A stretch of 64,000 nt of DNA from Nemophila menziesii. Its lineage: Eukaryota > Streptophyta > Magnoliopsida > Boraginales > Hydrophyllaceae. The notes beneath the pieces are model-generated. The model worked only from the letters and a program-made list of their open reading frames with translations, did no database searches and was not told where the DNA came from. The DNA lies in NCBI GenBank assembly GCA_029959085.1, contig JARWIR010000038.1, forward strand, positions 4,720,915 through 4,784,914, read 5' to 3'. Below are positions 1 through 11,355 of this stretch, piece after piece (the stretch's first letter is position 1; every line of letters begins with the position of its first letter). The translations under genes were made by a program, and so were the position numbers.

Positions 1-1015
1 TTGTGACACAGAATCAAAACCAGCATACCTTATTGGATTATTTAGCTGAATTTGATAAGGTCTCGGCTTTGATTTAGATCATGAAAAGGAATAAGAAATA
101 AATTAGAGGAGATAATTAATTTTTCGTTCTGATGGAAAGTGTATATAAAAACATATATACTGATTAATTAAAAGATTTGGTGAATTGGTAGCAGTCACAA
201 TTTACATGTAAATTTAAGTGGAATAATGCAAATTACATGGACTTGTGGTGTTGTAAGTGTAATATATTCTTTGCTATCTAAAACTTACAATTTTTTTTTA
301 ATACATGAGAAAGTCACTTCGAACTCGAAATCATTTTAACTCCAATAAGATTGGTTCCAGGACCAAACTTACAATTTTACCTTTTAATACAACTAAGACT
401 TTTGATAAATTTCAAATCCAAGGTCTCTCTTGATCCCTTGCCGTTTAGATCTGTGCAAAATAAATCGGGTGTCTATTTTTCATTCAAAAAGATAAGTGAC
501 GTGTTCTAGATAAAAAAATATCAATATTATAAAAATACATGATTCAAAATATTATCTAAAAACATCTATTATTCAAAAAATTATATTAAAATTGATATTA
601 ATCAAAAAAATCATATAAAATAATTTGGATTGAATGAATATTGTTCAATATTTGATTATTACATTCTTTTGATTTTTTTGTACTTTTTTAATTTTTTTTT
701 TCGGCAAAAGACCGCAAAAATAGGATGGTTAAATTTTATATGAGTTTTGCAATATATTCTTAACTCAATCTTATAATAGAAATGAGTCTAAATTTTATCT
801 CAAATTTATAATAGAAATGGGACAAACTCTATTTTTATCTTAGAATGCTAAAATTTATCATCTTGACAAGACTAAAGGGGAGCAGAATGTGCCTTCTCCT
901 AAAGGTCACATCGCCACTAATTTTAACTTTTTTGTGTGGCTAATAATAATCTAGAAGATGCATTGATTATGTTTATGAACTCTAGCATACAAAAGCAAGT
1001 CAAAGAGCCCCCCCA
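1..1015. other. AT-rich intergenic DNA
   Basis: No coding signal on either strand. The stretch at about 296-440 shares short phrases with 3745-3833 (the run aaatcattttaactcca, then a ctcttgatc motif), so both are probably copies of one dispersed non-coding repeat. Nothing else is recognisable. Confidence 0.6.
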
Positions 1016-1616
1016 GATATATGTACGGGTAAGCAAAATTTTAACAAAACCAAAAAATCGAGTTAATTTTAACTAAACCGATCCAAAATATATGTTAATT
1101 TTACCTTGGCCAACCTTACCCATTGGGTTACCTTATGATTTTCCGGGTCCATGTGTTTTACCTATATATTACCCAAGCTATTGGGTTGGGGTTACCCAAA
1201 CCGAAAAACCGTGTAAATAAAAAAAATACAAAACATGTATATTTGAGAAGTCAATTGATTTGGCTTCTCGGATATTCCAAACATGCATAATTTATTTTGA
1301 AGTATTCGATTCACGATTTTTTGGTTTCTAATGTTAAGATTGTATCTTTGATCTTTCGAAGTATAATGATATAAGTGTTTTCAAATTTTCTCATTTATTT
1401 AAATTTTTCATGCGTTAAAAAAAGTTTGACTAATGTTTACTAACGAGGGTAAACCGAGGGTAACCGAAAGGTAAACCGAATTAACCCGAGGGTAAACTTT
1501 TTCTTACCCTACCCTTGGGTTACCCTAGCAATTCCTTAAACCGAAATATATTACCCTTGGTTTACCCCAACCTCAAAACCGGGTAAAACCGACCCATGCT
1601 CTCCCCTAGATATATG
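1016..1616. mobile_element. hAT-like MITE with 8-bp target duplication
   Basis: The element body is 1024-1608 (585 bp). It is flanked by a perfect direct repeat GATATATG at 1016-1023 and 1609-1616, and 8 bp is the target-site length of hAT transposons. The right end, read inward on the minus strand, is TAGGGGAGAGCATGGGTCGG, a common plant hAT terminus. The left end, TACGGGTAAGC, is more degenerate. The interior is rich in GGGTAA/TTACCC and ACCGA motifs and has no ORF, so the element is non-autonomous. A related terminus is seen near 25540-25700. Confidence 0.75.
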
Positions 1617-2463
1617 TTAAGATTTACTTGGAAGGGCCCACGGAGACTAAGATGGGTGTTAATAGTTATGTGAATTTCCGTAAATATCATTTGGTAGGGT
1701 GGGGATATTTTGCTTGTTACGTATAAGATAATTGAGTGTTTGAGGTGGAAATTAAATAAAAAATAAGGCCAGTTGTATGGTAATATACTATCAACCTAGT
1801 TTGTGCGAGGTTGAAGAGAAAGTGGGTTCTAGAAAATAGGTTATGCTAGTTATATAAGTTGTAATGATTAATTTTATAAGGCTTGAGTTGAAGGATATAT
1901 TTTTTGGGTCAGGTAAACGGTTGTATTAATAAAAAAACTGTACACTATACAAAGAGAGTTACCTATCTAAGTCAAAAGGCTAAAGATAGCAACTAAGAAG
2001 CTAAAAACGACTATCTCATACTACTACTAATACTAATACAAGTTAATCGCCCATCGTCATCTAAAAACGAATGATGAGGGAACAAGGAAAATAAAATGGA
2101 AAAGAGCTACATGTGTGACTAGTAGTTAGATTTTGGTGGCATCGTATGAGGCTAAGTTGTAGGTTACTTCCAAATTGCAGGGACATGTATGCAATATTTT
2201 GATGTTAATGTGTTGATACTATAGTTTTATGTTCTTGCATAAGTAGTTATGCTGAAGTACAAATGCGAGAAAAGTGCTCACCACTTATTTTGAGCTTTCA
2301 AGTACCGACTTACTTGTATGTGCAATGAGTAATTAAAGTAAACTCAGGAAATAAAATTTAAAGGGTTTTAATTTAATTAAGTAGGGTGGTTCGAACTATG
2401 GTCAATATGGCATTGTTATGTGGTACCGGGAGATTGAGCTAGTTATTCATTTAATTGAGTAGC
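1617..2463. other. Intergenic DNA without recognisable genes
   Basis: AT-rich, with no ORF of note and no recognised repeat. Confidence 0.55.
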
Positions 2464-2703
2464 TTATAGTTATTTGGTTTGTGAAAACATTTTCTATTTT
2501 TCGTTTTCCGAATATATTTTCATAAAATAATTTTTGTGTTCGTTTTCAATAATTTTAGAAAATATGGAAAATATTGATTTCACGTTCTCCAATATAGCAT
2601 CATTTATCTTCTCTAGCCAAACACGTTTTTATTAGTATTTTGAGAAACATAGAAAATGAAAATAAAAAATACCCATTATTTTCACGAACCAAACGGGGCC
2701 TTA
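2464..2703. mobile_element. Degenerate Harbinger-like MITE
   Basis: The right end reads inward as GGCCCCGTTTGGTTCGTGAA. A weaker inverted copy lies at the left end (ATTTGGTTTGTGAAAA at about 2473). A TTA trinucleotide sits at both borders (2464-2466 and 2701-2703), the usual PIF/Harbinger target duplication. The inner sequence is AT-rich and partly self-complementary. The family assignment rests on the terminus and the 3-bp duplication only. Confidence 0.5.
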
Positions 2704-3835
2704 GATTGTCGCTTTATTGTATTTGAATCGTATAAAGTTGTAACAACGAGTAGTTCTTTTTTGTAATAGGGTACTTAGGGTTATTATAGTTTTAACCAAT
2801 ATAGTTTAAAGACTATTCGATCCTTTTAGCTTATAATTTTTTTACAATGAGTATGAATAAAAGTCTTCTTGCCAAGCAAAAAAAAAACTCTATTTCAGTG
2901 TTGGTGGAACAAATCTCATCTTAGTGTTGGTATGATAAATCTCATCACATAAACAAATTTTCACAAAAAAAAAGGTTAGTTTCTTAGTTATTGCACATTA
3001 AATCTCACAATTTATGCATTATATTAAAAACTTATATTCACAAAAACCACTAAAAGACAAAAAAATGTAACACTAACTCAATGAGTCAATAGACAAGTCG
3101 CTGTGTGTCAGAAAGTCAACTCCGACCACCACCCACTCAATGCTGTAGATCTCGGTTTTACGGCCTAGGCGGTCGACCAGGGGCCTAGCGCCTAGGAGGG
3201 ATGACACAGGGCCTAGGCGGAATTATACGGTTTTGCATCTCGTTTGGGCCGTCCCTAGAGTTCATATATAGCTAGTTACATAATTTAGGAAGTTCTACTT
3301 CCTGGTCCCTGTGGCCTTGTTTGTATCCAAAAAATTCTACCATATCTTTATTCTAAAATTGAGATTAGATTTAACTAGAAGACTTGAAATTTTTTAATAC
3401 TCCACTGTGATACCCCTTTAAAACGAAAAAAACAAATATTTTCTTTTTTATTAATAAAAAAATATATGAAAAAGTAAATAATTTGTTAATCTAAATTATT
3501 TATATGTTTTTTAGGCAATATAATTTTAATATAATTAGTTAGATAATTAACTTTTTTATATAATATTTTGGGTCAAACATATTATTGAATAAATTTTTAA
3601 GTTAATAACCCGTTATCTTTCTCCTCATTTATTTTTAATCCAATCAAGAAGATATTAATTAATATATTTTTTCTATTATTATAATTTTTTTTTAAATTTA
3701 AACAAGTATATTATTATTTTTTCTATTCTTTTAATATTTTTCTATTCTTTTTAATACATATGAGAACCATTTTAGACACAAAATCATTTTAACTCCAGTA
3801 AAATTTAATACCCAAGACCCTCTTGATCACTTAGG
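2704..3835. other. AT-rich intergenic DNA with a GC-rich patch
   Basis: Mostly A/T runs. A short patch at about 3145-3250 is GC-rich with repeated GGCCTAGGCGG/CCTAGGAGG motifs and looks like a transposon terminus remnant, but no partner end was found. No gene is seen. Confidence 0.5.
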
Positions 3836-3855
3836 AAAAGGATTTTTTTTGTCAA

Positions 3856-4990
3856 ATGCTTAATAATATAAATAGAAATAGTTCATTACAATACTATCAA
3901 CCAATCCCAGAAATGGGTGGTAAAGAAGAGATAATCCTAACTAATTGGGGAGGAGGTTTGAACAACCAATTGCTCGGCAACAAACCTAGAAGCTGCTGCC
4001 TCGCAACCCAATCAGCAAAAGCATTCATTTTCCTAGGAATAAAATGAAAAGAAACTAATCTATTTCAAGATAATAACTTAATATCCGAATACAAAATTTT
4101 GTGCCTTGCATAAGTAGGAGTCTTGGGTTGATTAAGCATATCTATCACCACCTTGTTGTCACTCAAGATTCGAATGTCTTCAAACTGGAAATTAATAGCC
4201 GAAATTAGCCCATTATGCACTCCTATCATCTCAGCTTCCTCTGCATTATAAGATAAGAAATTTTGGGTATGACCATGAATTAGTTTATTGTTTTTATCAA
4301 GTAATATGCAGGTTGATGAAGCACACTTATCAGTTTTAAAGCAAGCATCTGAAAAAGCAAACAAAGTATTTTCTGTAACATTTTCATTCCAGTTTCTTTT
4401 TTTACCTTTACCTGACTGTGAGCAATGGAGATCTTTTTTTCCTTTTTTGTTTTCATTGTTCCTATTGTTGTGTTGAGTATTTAAACTCCTTACACTGTTA
4501 ATATTTTGTTCAGTTGGTTTTTTTGCCTCAGATATTTTATTTATTTCATCATAGGCTTTAATTACTTGTTGAAGAACATATATTGGATCCGGTTTTTTAC
4601 CTTCATAACAGAATTTATTCCGAGATTTCCATATATTCCATACTATATAAGGGACTAAAGAGGCAATTTCTCTCCCACCTACATCTGTACCCCTTTGCAA
4701 AGTTTTTAAACTGAGAAACCAATTTTCAAACTTTGAAGTACAACAGACAGTAGTTAGGAGTTGTAAAGGAGATATAAACCAAAGTGCTCTTACCCATGGG
4801 CACTTGAAGATAATATGTTCAATAGATTATACATCATTACCACATAAATTACATAAATCCGAAGGTGCACATTTTGAGTAGAATTTTAGTTCCTCAGTGG
4901 GAACTTTTCTCTTACATAGTTTCCATAAAAAAATTCAAATTCTAGGGGGCACCTTAAGCTTCCATATCTCCTTCCAAATTTCATTTGGGG
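3856..4990 (-). pseudogene. LINE zf-RVT and RNase H region (broken)
   Basis: The longest open piece is 4065-4700 (211 aa). Its second half is an RNase H fold: FSDACFKTD holds the first catalytic Asp, NAEEAEMIGVHNGL the Glu, and ILSDNKVVIDML the next Asp. The frame stops at 4065, but RNase H-like residues continue toward 3900. Upstream, 4780-4990 encodes a damaged zinc-binding linker that follows the RT in plant LINEs. In this family the domain acts in LINE reverse transcription. It cannot make an intact product here. Confidence 0.75.
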
Positions 4991-7366
4991 TTACATGGGA
5001 GCTACTAGGTGTGAATTCTTTTTTTTTTCTTTTTTTTTTTCGCTTTCTAAGTCTTTAAGGTAACCATAAATGTTTTTCGAAGTAACTTCTCCATCCTTAG
5101 ATGGATTCCAAAAGACAATATCTTCATGCCTCTTTAAAGGAGTTATAATGTTGCAAATTTTGTTACTTACATTAGAATTGAACCATTCATTAATGATAGT
5201 ATGATTCCAGATATTAGAAACCTCATAAAATAGATCAGCCACATTTATTAAGGGACAATTTATGGGGCATTTTAAGCTTTGTATTCCAGGGATCCATGAG
5301 TCCCTCCAAATATTAACATTTAATCCATTTCCAATTTTCCATTTCATCTTATTTTTAAATATATTTCTGCCTTCCAGTAGGCTTTTCCACCCCCAAGAGG
5401 GGTGGTATCCTAATTCAGCATTAATAAAGGATGTTTTACTATAGTATATACCTTTAAGGGTTTTAGCGAGTAAAGATTCCGGCTTTTTAAAGGTTTTCCA
5501 AGCATTTCTTGCTAATAAGGCATAGTTTTTTATTCTCATATTTTTGAAGCCCATGCCTCCTTTGTTTTTATTCTCAGTCATTTCATTCCAATTTATCCAG
5601 TGTTTTCTTTTTTCGTTATTTTTATTCCACCAAAATTTTGATATAAGAGAGTCTATATTATCACATACTGTATTTGGGATAAGGAAACCCGCCATAGTAT
5701 AGGAAGGTATTGCACTAATAACAACTTTAATTAATATTTCCTTTCCTGCATCTGATAAGAAGTTTGTATTCCAATTTTCCACTTTTTTTGAAATGATATC
5801 TATCATCCAATTTAAGGATTTAACTTTAGACCTACCCCAATCCGCGGGGAGCCCCAAGTACTTTCCTAAATTGTCCAGTTTATTCATTCTTAAGATAGAG
5901 AGGAGGTTTTTTATTTTATCTTCAGGGGTGTTTTTACAAAACATAACACCACTTTTATTTAGGTTAATGCATTGTCCCGATGCATTACTTTATTCTTTTA
6001 TAATATTACTAAAATTTTCCATATCCTCTTCTTCAGCTCTAATAAAGAAGAGACTGTCATCAAAAAATAGTATATGACTAAGAGTGGGGCACTTTCCATT
6101 GATTTTTAGGCCTCTAATATGATTTTTCATTAATATTTCTAGTGATAAGCGAAGACAGGGCTTGGGTAATGATACAAAATAGGAAGGGGATAGTGGGTCC
6201 CCCTGTCTCAAACCTTTAGAAGGTAGATCAATAGCCACTTGTTCTCCATTAAGAATAACTTGATATGAGACAGTTGAAACACACCCCATAACCCACCTTA
6301 TCCAAGTTGTACAAAAACCCATTTTAATAAGCATATCATTTAAGAAGTTCCATTCTACATTTTCGTAGGCTTTAGCCACATCTGCCTTTATAGCCATATA
6401 ATGTTTATCAGTTTTCCTTTTTCTTTTAAGAAAGTGACTAACTTCATGCGCAAGAAGGATATTCCCCGAGATTTCTCTTCCCGGGATAAAAGCAAATTGA
6501 GTTTCACTTATTATAAGGTGCATTATACTTTGTAATCTTTTTACAAGAATTTTTGCTAAGATTTTATATATCACATTGGAGCAGCTAATTGGTCTAAAGT
6601 GAGCAACTTTAGCTGGTTTATCAACTTTTGGAATGAGAGTAATGATAGTCTTATTAACTTCATAAAGGCTACTTCCATTCCATAGAAAATCCAATATGAA
6701 TCTTAATATATCAAATTTTATAAGCTCCCAATGTTTTTTAAAGAAATACACAGGGTATCCATCAGGCCCAGGGGACTTATCATCCCCCATGTCCCATAAA
6801 GCTTTTTTAATTTCATCTATTGAGATTGGGGCAGTAAGCTTAGAATTCATGTTCTCATCTACACATTTTTCAATATTATTAATCACAGGGTCATAATTTC
6901 TCGGCCCTTTAGAGCTGAAAATGTTTTTGAAATAGGTTTTTATCTCAGATTCTATACCTTTCTTATCATATACCCAAGTGTTATCATCAGTAAGTAGACA
7001 TTCAATTTTATTTCTCTTTCTTCTCATTTTAGTTAATGAGTGAACGTAGGCTGTGTTTCTATCACCAAGGGTGAGCCATCTCACTCTTGATTTTAGTTTC
7101 CAATAAGATTCTTCTTGTTTCCACCTATCTTCCATTCTCTTGGTAATTTCATTATAGTCCTCCCAGTTAATGGGATCACTAGAGTTTATCATATTTTGAA
7201 GAGAGTTATTATCATTTTTTAAGGACTCTTTTTTCTTTTTTGCATTTTTTCTTGCCCATTCTGTAAGGTTATGAGTAAGTATATTGAGTTTCTTACCTAA
7301 TTTATGTATTCCTTTCCTCTTATCATAACCATTTCTAGCCATTTCTTGTTTATCAGATTTATACAT
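4991..7366 (-). pseudogene. LINE reverse transcriptase (two frames)
   Basis: Two overlapping-frame segments: 5990-7366 (458 aa) and 4991-5944 (317 aa). The first has an N-terminal linker after the endonuclease, then RT motifs: KSPGPDGYPVYFFKKHWE, FRPISCSNVIYKILAK, AFIPGREISGNILLAHE, the DVAKAYENVEWNFL palm region, and GLRQGDPLSPSYF. The active-site box reads FFDDSLFF, where FADD is usual. The second segment continues with the thumb (LGKYLGLPADWGRSK), the FWWNKNNEKRKHWINW motif and GGMGFKNMRIKN. A frameshift near 5950-5990 separates them. The RT would copy LINE RNA at nicked chromosomal DNA; this copy is dead. Confidence 0.85.
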
Positions 7367-7953
7367 TCTTCATCTTCAATCCAGTTTTTACAGAAAATAA
7401 ATCTTTTCAAGTAAAGTATTCTTTTAATATCTTTCATAATCATGATCATTGAGTGGTCTGATCCTATAGGGGGAAGGATTGCTAGCCAAGAGTTTGGGAA
7501 TAGAACTTCCCAAGATTTACTAATGCAGCATCTATCAATAAGTTGTTTTATCATCTCATCATTTTGTCTTTTATTTGACCAAGAAAATTTGCAGCCTTTT
7601 GAAGTAAAGTCTGTTATATTTAGATTTTTCAACCATTTGTTAAGTCTTTTCATGTTGATTTTATTAGGTCCCTTTCCTCCCAATTTTTCAAAGCTATACC
7701 TATACATATTCATATCCCCTATAATGTTCCATGGGAGTGAGGGGAAGAATCTTTTACACTCTTTTATAGAGTTTAATACAACATCTTTTTCTTTATCTTC
7801 AGAGGGTATATAAGCATATGTAGTACAATATTCCTTATCATTTTCATCAGAGATTTTACAGTGAATATATGAGTCAGAGGATTCTAGTATATCAATTTTT
7901 ATATTTGAATTACAGAGTAAAGCTAGCCCCCCACTAAGTTTTCTAGGGTCCAC

Positions 7954-8368
7954 TATACAGCTAGGGATGGCAGCGGTTCGGGTTTTAAACCGAAACCGAT
8001 AGAAACCGAACCGATTAAAAAACCGTTTATGTAACCGTGGTTATAATTATAAGGTTATGGTTTTAAAAATTGTAACCGTGGTTAAAACCGTAAGGTTATG
8101 GGTTTGTTTTAAAAAAAATCCGAATAAACCGAAAACCGTTTTATTTAATATATAATATATAATATATTTATTCTAAATACAATCTGCTCACTTTTAAAAT
8201 CCAATATTTATATTCTCAAGCAGCCCAAGAGTCCAAGAAGACCAATACTAACTTTTAACATGTAGTTAGTTTAATTTAAAAAATGAATTAGCTTTTATAA
8301 CAACTAATTCTAATAAATGTAATAAAAATATATTGTTACGTATCTAAAATTTTATTAATTTACAGAAC

Positions 8369-8407
<39 letters not shown>

Positions 8408-8864
8408 ATTAATTTATTTTATCATTATTAATTTTATTTTTGGATTATGTAGGCAAAAATATAGCATCGGACTATCTTAAAGCATGTACGGTTGAAGAAG
8501 AAGATATCGCTTGTTAATGAATTCTACACGTAGTATTTTTATGCGATTTTTGTTGAAACTCCATTGCAATTTTATTTTTTTTTGCTTTAATATTTTTTGG
8601 TGATGAATTGGATTATATGGTTATATATATCGACTATTTAAGAGTTTTTAGTTATTTTTAATTAATTTTATATGTCCATGCTAAACGGTTCGGTTCGGTT
8701 TTTTGCACGGTTTTTTTTACTTTAATCGGTTTCGGTTATGGTTTTAGATTTTCATTCCTAAACGGTTTCGGTTTCGGTTATGGTTTTTTCTAACTTAAAC
8801 GGTTTCGGTTACGGTTTCTGGGTTTTTTGCGGTTAACCGAACCGTTGCCATCCCTATATACAGC
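7954..8864. mobile_element. hAT-type MITE, 895 bp, with perfect 8-bp target duplication
   Basis: The body is 7962-8856, flanked by TATACAGC at 7954-7961 and 8857-8864. The termini are inverted repeats: TAGGGATGGCAGCGGTTCGG on the left and TAGGGATGGCAACGGTTCGG reading inward from the right, 19 of 20 identical. The subterminal parts are full of AACCG/CGGTT motifs, as in many hAT elements. There is no transposase ORF. The middle is AT-rich and carries a (TA)n tract. Removing it and one duplication restores continuity of the LINE endonuclease frame, so it inserted after the LINE. Confidence 0.92.
8371..8404. repeat. (TA)n microsatellite
   Basis: About 17 TA units inside the hAT-type MITE. Confidence 0.9.
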
Positions 8865-9030
8865 TAACATTGTACTTCAAATCAGATGCAATATTTTTCA
8901 CATAAGTAGAGTTATATTTAGTTTCAATTAGGAATATTACCTCAGGTTGATACTGAATAACAGTATCTTTTAGTGTCAGAACTGTCAAGTCACTTCCAAG
9001 ACCTTGACAGTTCCAACTCAGTTGTGTCAT

Positions 9031-10718
9031 TGGTTTGGTTGGGGTTGATTTGGTTCAACCCCGCAAAACTCTGTAGCCTTCAATTCGTGATTTTCACTTA
9101 CCTTGTTACTCAATTCCATACTATCCTCTTTCTGCTCTTGTTCCATCTGAAGAGGGTTTTCAAGGTTGATTGTCCCCATAGAGGGGCTCCATCTCGCCTT
9201 CCAGATTTTTTGATTTCTCGACTTTTCTCCTAGCTCACGCTGATATTCGATCCTCCTTAGTTTGTTATCCTCCCACCTTTTATCATTGTTTGATTCAGCC
9301 GGTACATCCTCCATTCTCGTATCTTCATAGTTATCATAAATGATACTTCAGATTGTATGTGCTGGTTTGTCTTCATTTCTAGGGTTAGGGGTAGGTTTCG
9401 TATTTGGGATTTCTTCAGATAGGTGGTGTTGATATGTTTTGTTTCAGATGTTATGTTTTGGGTAATATTCGTTTCTTGGGCTGATAAAGATTTGTTATGA
9501 CTAAAGTCCACCATTTTTCCTTCAAATAAGGCTTGGTCCACTTCGGATTTTTTAATAGATCCAAAAGATAGGTTTATCGGCCCACTTGAAATATGTTCTT
9601 TAGGCCCAAGAGTAATAGGGGTTGTGGGCTCTTGTTCTTCTTTTTTGTTATTCATGTAAGGCCCAGACATATTGTTTTCCGGTTTCGATAATTCCAAGAA
9701 ATTCTGTACCCGTCCTTTTTGCCACTCAGCCACTACCTCGTACTCCATTTTGTTTTTCACCATTTTGTTTCTTGCACAGCTCCGTCCTTCCTCATCGTAC
9801 TGATTTTTGTCCTTCTTTCTTTGTTTTTTCCAGCTGGTTCACTCGGAATTTGACTCACCGAGTTAGGCAAATCGGAGCTTGTATCCATGGCGGTGAAGAC
9901 AAAAATCTCTTGATTTTTCTCAGCCAATTCTTCTTCCATTGATAAAAAATCCCTTTCTACTCCATGAATCCATTTACCAAGTCTTTTCTTTAATTTATTC
10001 TTACTGATGCACTCATTTTCAGAATGGTCAATGAGACCACAGATGTTACAGAATTCGCCAAGTCTTTCGTATTTTATCATACCTGTAAGGCTCCAATTTT
10101 GTGATATGTTGAAGGAGTAAGTTGGCTTAAGAGGTTGATTAACATTCCACTCTATTCGAGCTCTACAGTAGCTAATTTCATTGAATGTTTTGACTGTGGG
10201 AAGTTGGATTTCTTCGATTTTTCCTAAGCTTTCTGCAATTATTTCGACATTTTCTTCAGAGATGTAATTTCCAGGTAGCCCATAAATTTGTACCCAGAAT
10301 TTTTGTGTTGTTTTGATCATCAAGAGTTTGGTTTCCATCATCTTTCCATTCTTGAATGAGGATGTGTTTTCCGGCCAAATTCCATGGCCTTTTCATGAGA
10401 ATTTTTTGATAATCCTCATCTGAGTTACAGCTTAGTAAACAAGAGTTGAAACCCATTTTTCTCAGTTGTTACTTCATTCTTGAGCCCCCATGATTTGTTG
10501 ATTGTTCTTTGGAGGAAATTAAAACTTATAGGTTGATTATATATGATCTTAGCTAACAGTTTGGGTTTTTCAACATTTGAGTAAACAGAATTGTGCACCG
10601 GTTTTAGGATGATCTTACTCGGTTTTAGTTTTTGTCGATTGGTGTTTGGTTGGTGGTGTTCCATTTTCATGAGGTTAAGCTTACGGTAGAAGAGGTAGAG
10701 AAGAAGATGGGGAATCAA
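9031..10718 (-). pseudogene. LINE ORF1 (gag-like, zinc knuckle), frameshifted
   Basis: Seen as frames 10425-10718, 10256-10456, 9757-10341, 9257-9763 and 9027-9314, consecutive along the minus strand, with frameshifts near 10440 and 10300 splitting the N-terminal half. The first parts resemble the DUF4283 nucleic-acid-binding domain of plant LINE ORF1 (KTTQKFWVQIYGLPGNYISE). It is followed by RLGEFCNICGLIDHSENEC, a zf-CCHC_4 zinc knuckle. The C-terminal third is polar and low in conservation. The likely role is binding LINE RNA. Confidence 0.75.
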
Positions 10719-10925
10719 AAACAGAGAAAAAGGGAAAGGGGATGAAGACTAAAGAAAAACTAACCTGGGAATTGGATGAGTGTTTAAATGGAAGAGATGA
10801 GATGAGTTTTTTGGTGGTGGGTTTGGGTGGTTTTGTGGTGGTGTGTGGTGGGAGGTTGAGAGAAAACCGGTGAGGTCATTTTTACCTACATCCCGTTCAT
10901 AGTAAAAGGATTAAGAAAATTGAGC

Positions 10926-11160
10926 TTGGAAAAAGATTCTTCTTTTTTTTCAAAGGAAAAAGATTCTAACCACTAGACTAACTATCAATCTTAATATTTT
11001 TCTATTTCTATTACTATTTCCTTTCCTTTTCTTTCCTTCAACCCATAAAAGGTAGTAAACGAAATCTTTAGGATTCGTTTAAAAAAAACAAGTTGGGAGC
11101 CCGGCCCAAATCACTCAAATCGTACGGCAACGAAAGTCCTTTTTAAATCCAAACCCTTTC
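10926..11160. promoter_or_regulatory. Upstream region of the importin-alpha gene
   Basis: A LINE-type tail scar lies at about 10944-10958 (poly-T then caaaggaaaaa, as at 40547). Downstream are a TATA-like cataaaa at about 11044 and GGCCCA at 11103-11108, which on the minus strand is the TGGGCC core of site II elements bound by TCP factors in plant housekeeping genes. Only about 250 bp separate the LINE from the transcribed region, so the promoter is compact. The transcription start is inferred only. Confidence 0.45.
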
Positions 11161-11355
11161 TCCTCATTTTCTTCTCCATTTCTCTCTGTCTCTCCAAGTT
11201 CTCTCTCTAAGGTATCACTTGTTTCTTAATCTGGTTAGTGATTATATCGATTGAAATCTCGTATTCACTTATCGATCTTGATGTTATTATGTGTTGTTTA
11301 TATCTATTTACAGTGAAGTGTTAGGGTTTTTGATTGATTAATCGATCGAGAAACG
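11160..11355 (+). other. 5' UTR of importin-alpha with probable intron
   Basis: A CT-rich leader (tctctctgtctctccaag) precedes a canonical donor AAG/GTATCA, giving a probable 102-bp intron at 11212-11313 that ends in tttacag. The ATG follows at 11356. Leader introns next to the first coding exon are common in plant housekeeping genes. The leader start is approximate. Confidence 0.6.

Larger units (their letters stand above)
7297..9030 (-). pseudogene. LINE AP-type endonuclease, interrupted by a MITE
   Basis: The N-terminus starts at the ATG complementary to 9028-9030 with MTQLSWNCQGLGSDLTVLTL, the characteristic start of plant LINE endonucleases, followed by PEVIFLIETKYNS. The frame runs to 8865, where an 895-bp MITE sits, and resumes at 7961 with DPRKLSGGLALLCNSN. 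Later motifs are WNIIGDMNMYR (catalytic Asn/Asp region) and GSDHSMIMI (the C-terminal SDH box). The frame ends at 7297, shifted relative to the RT segment. The enzyme would nick target DNA to prime reverse transcription. Confidence 0.85.
3836..10925 (-). mobile_element. Near full-length LINE (non-LTR retrotransposon), degraded
   Basis: Read on the minus strand, this holds a 5' leader, a gag-like ORF with DUF4283-type region and zinc knuckle, an AP-type endonuclease, a reverse transcriptase, a zf-RVT region and RNase H, ending in a short poly(A) (seen as poly-T at about 3842-3850). That is the layout of plant L1-type LINEs. Several frameshifts and stops make it non-functional. An 895-bp MITE (7962-8856) is inserted in the endonuclease, leaving roughly 6.1 kb of LINE. 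Left of the tail is ggaaaaggatt. Similar strings occur at 10904-10914 (aaaaggatt) and about 10929 (ggaaaaagatt), so the 5' border is between 10.90 and 10.93 kb and the target duplication is not settled. Confidence 0.85.
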
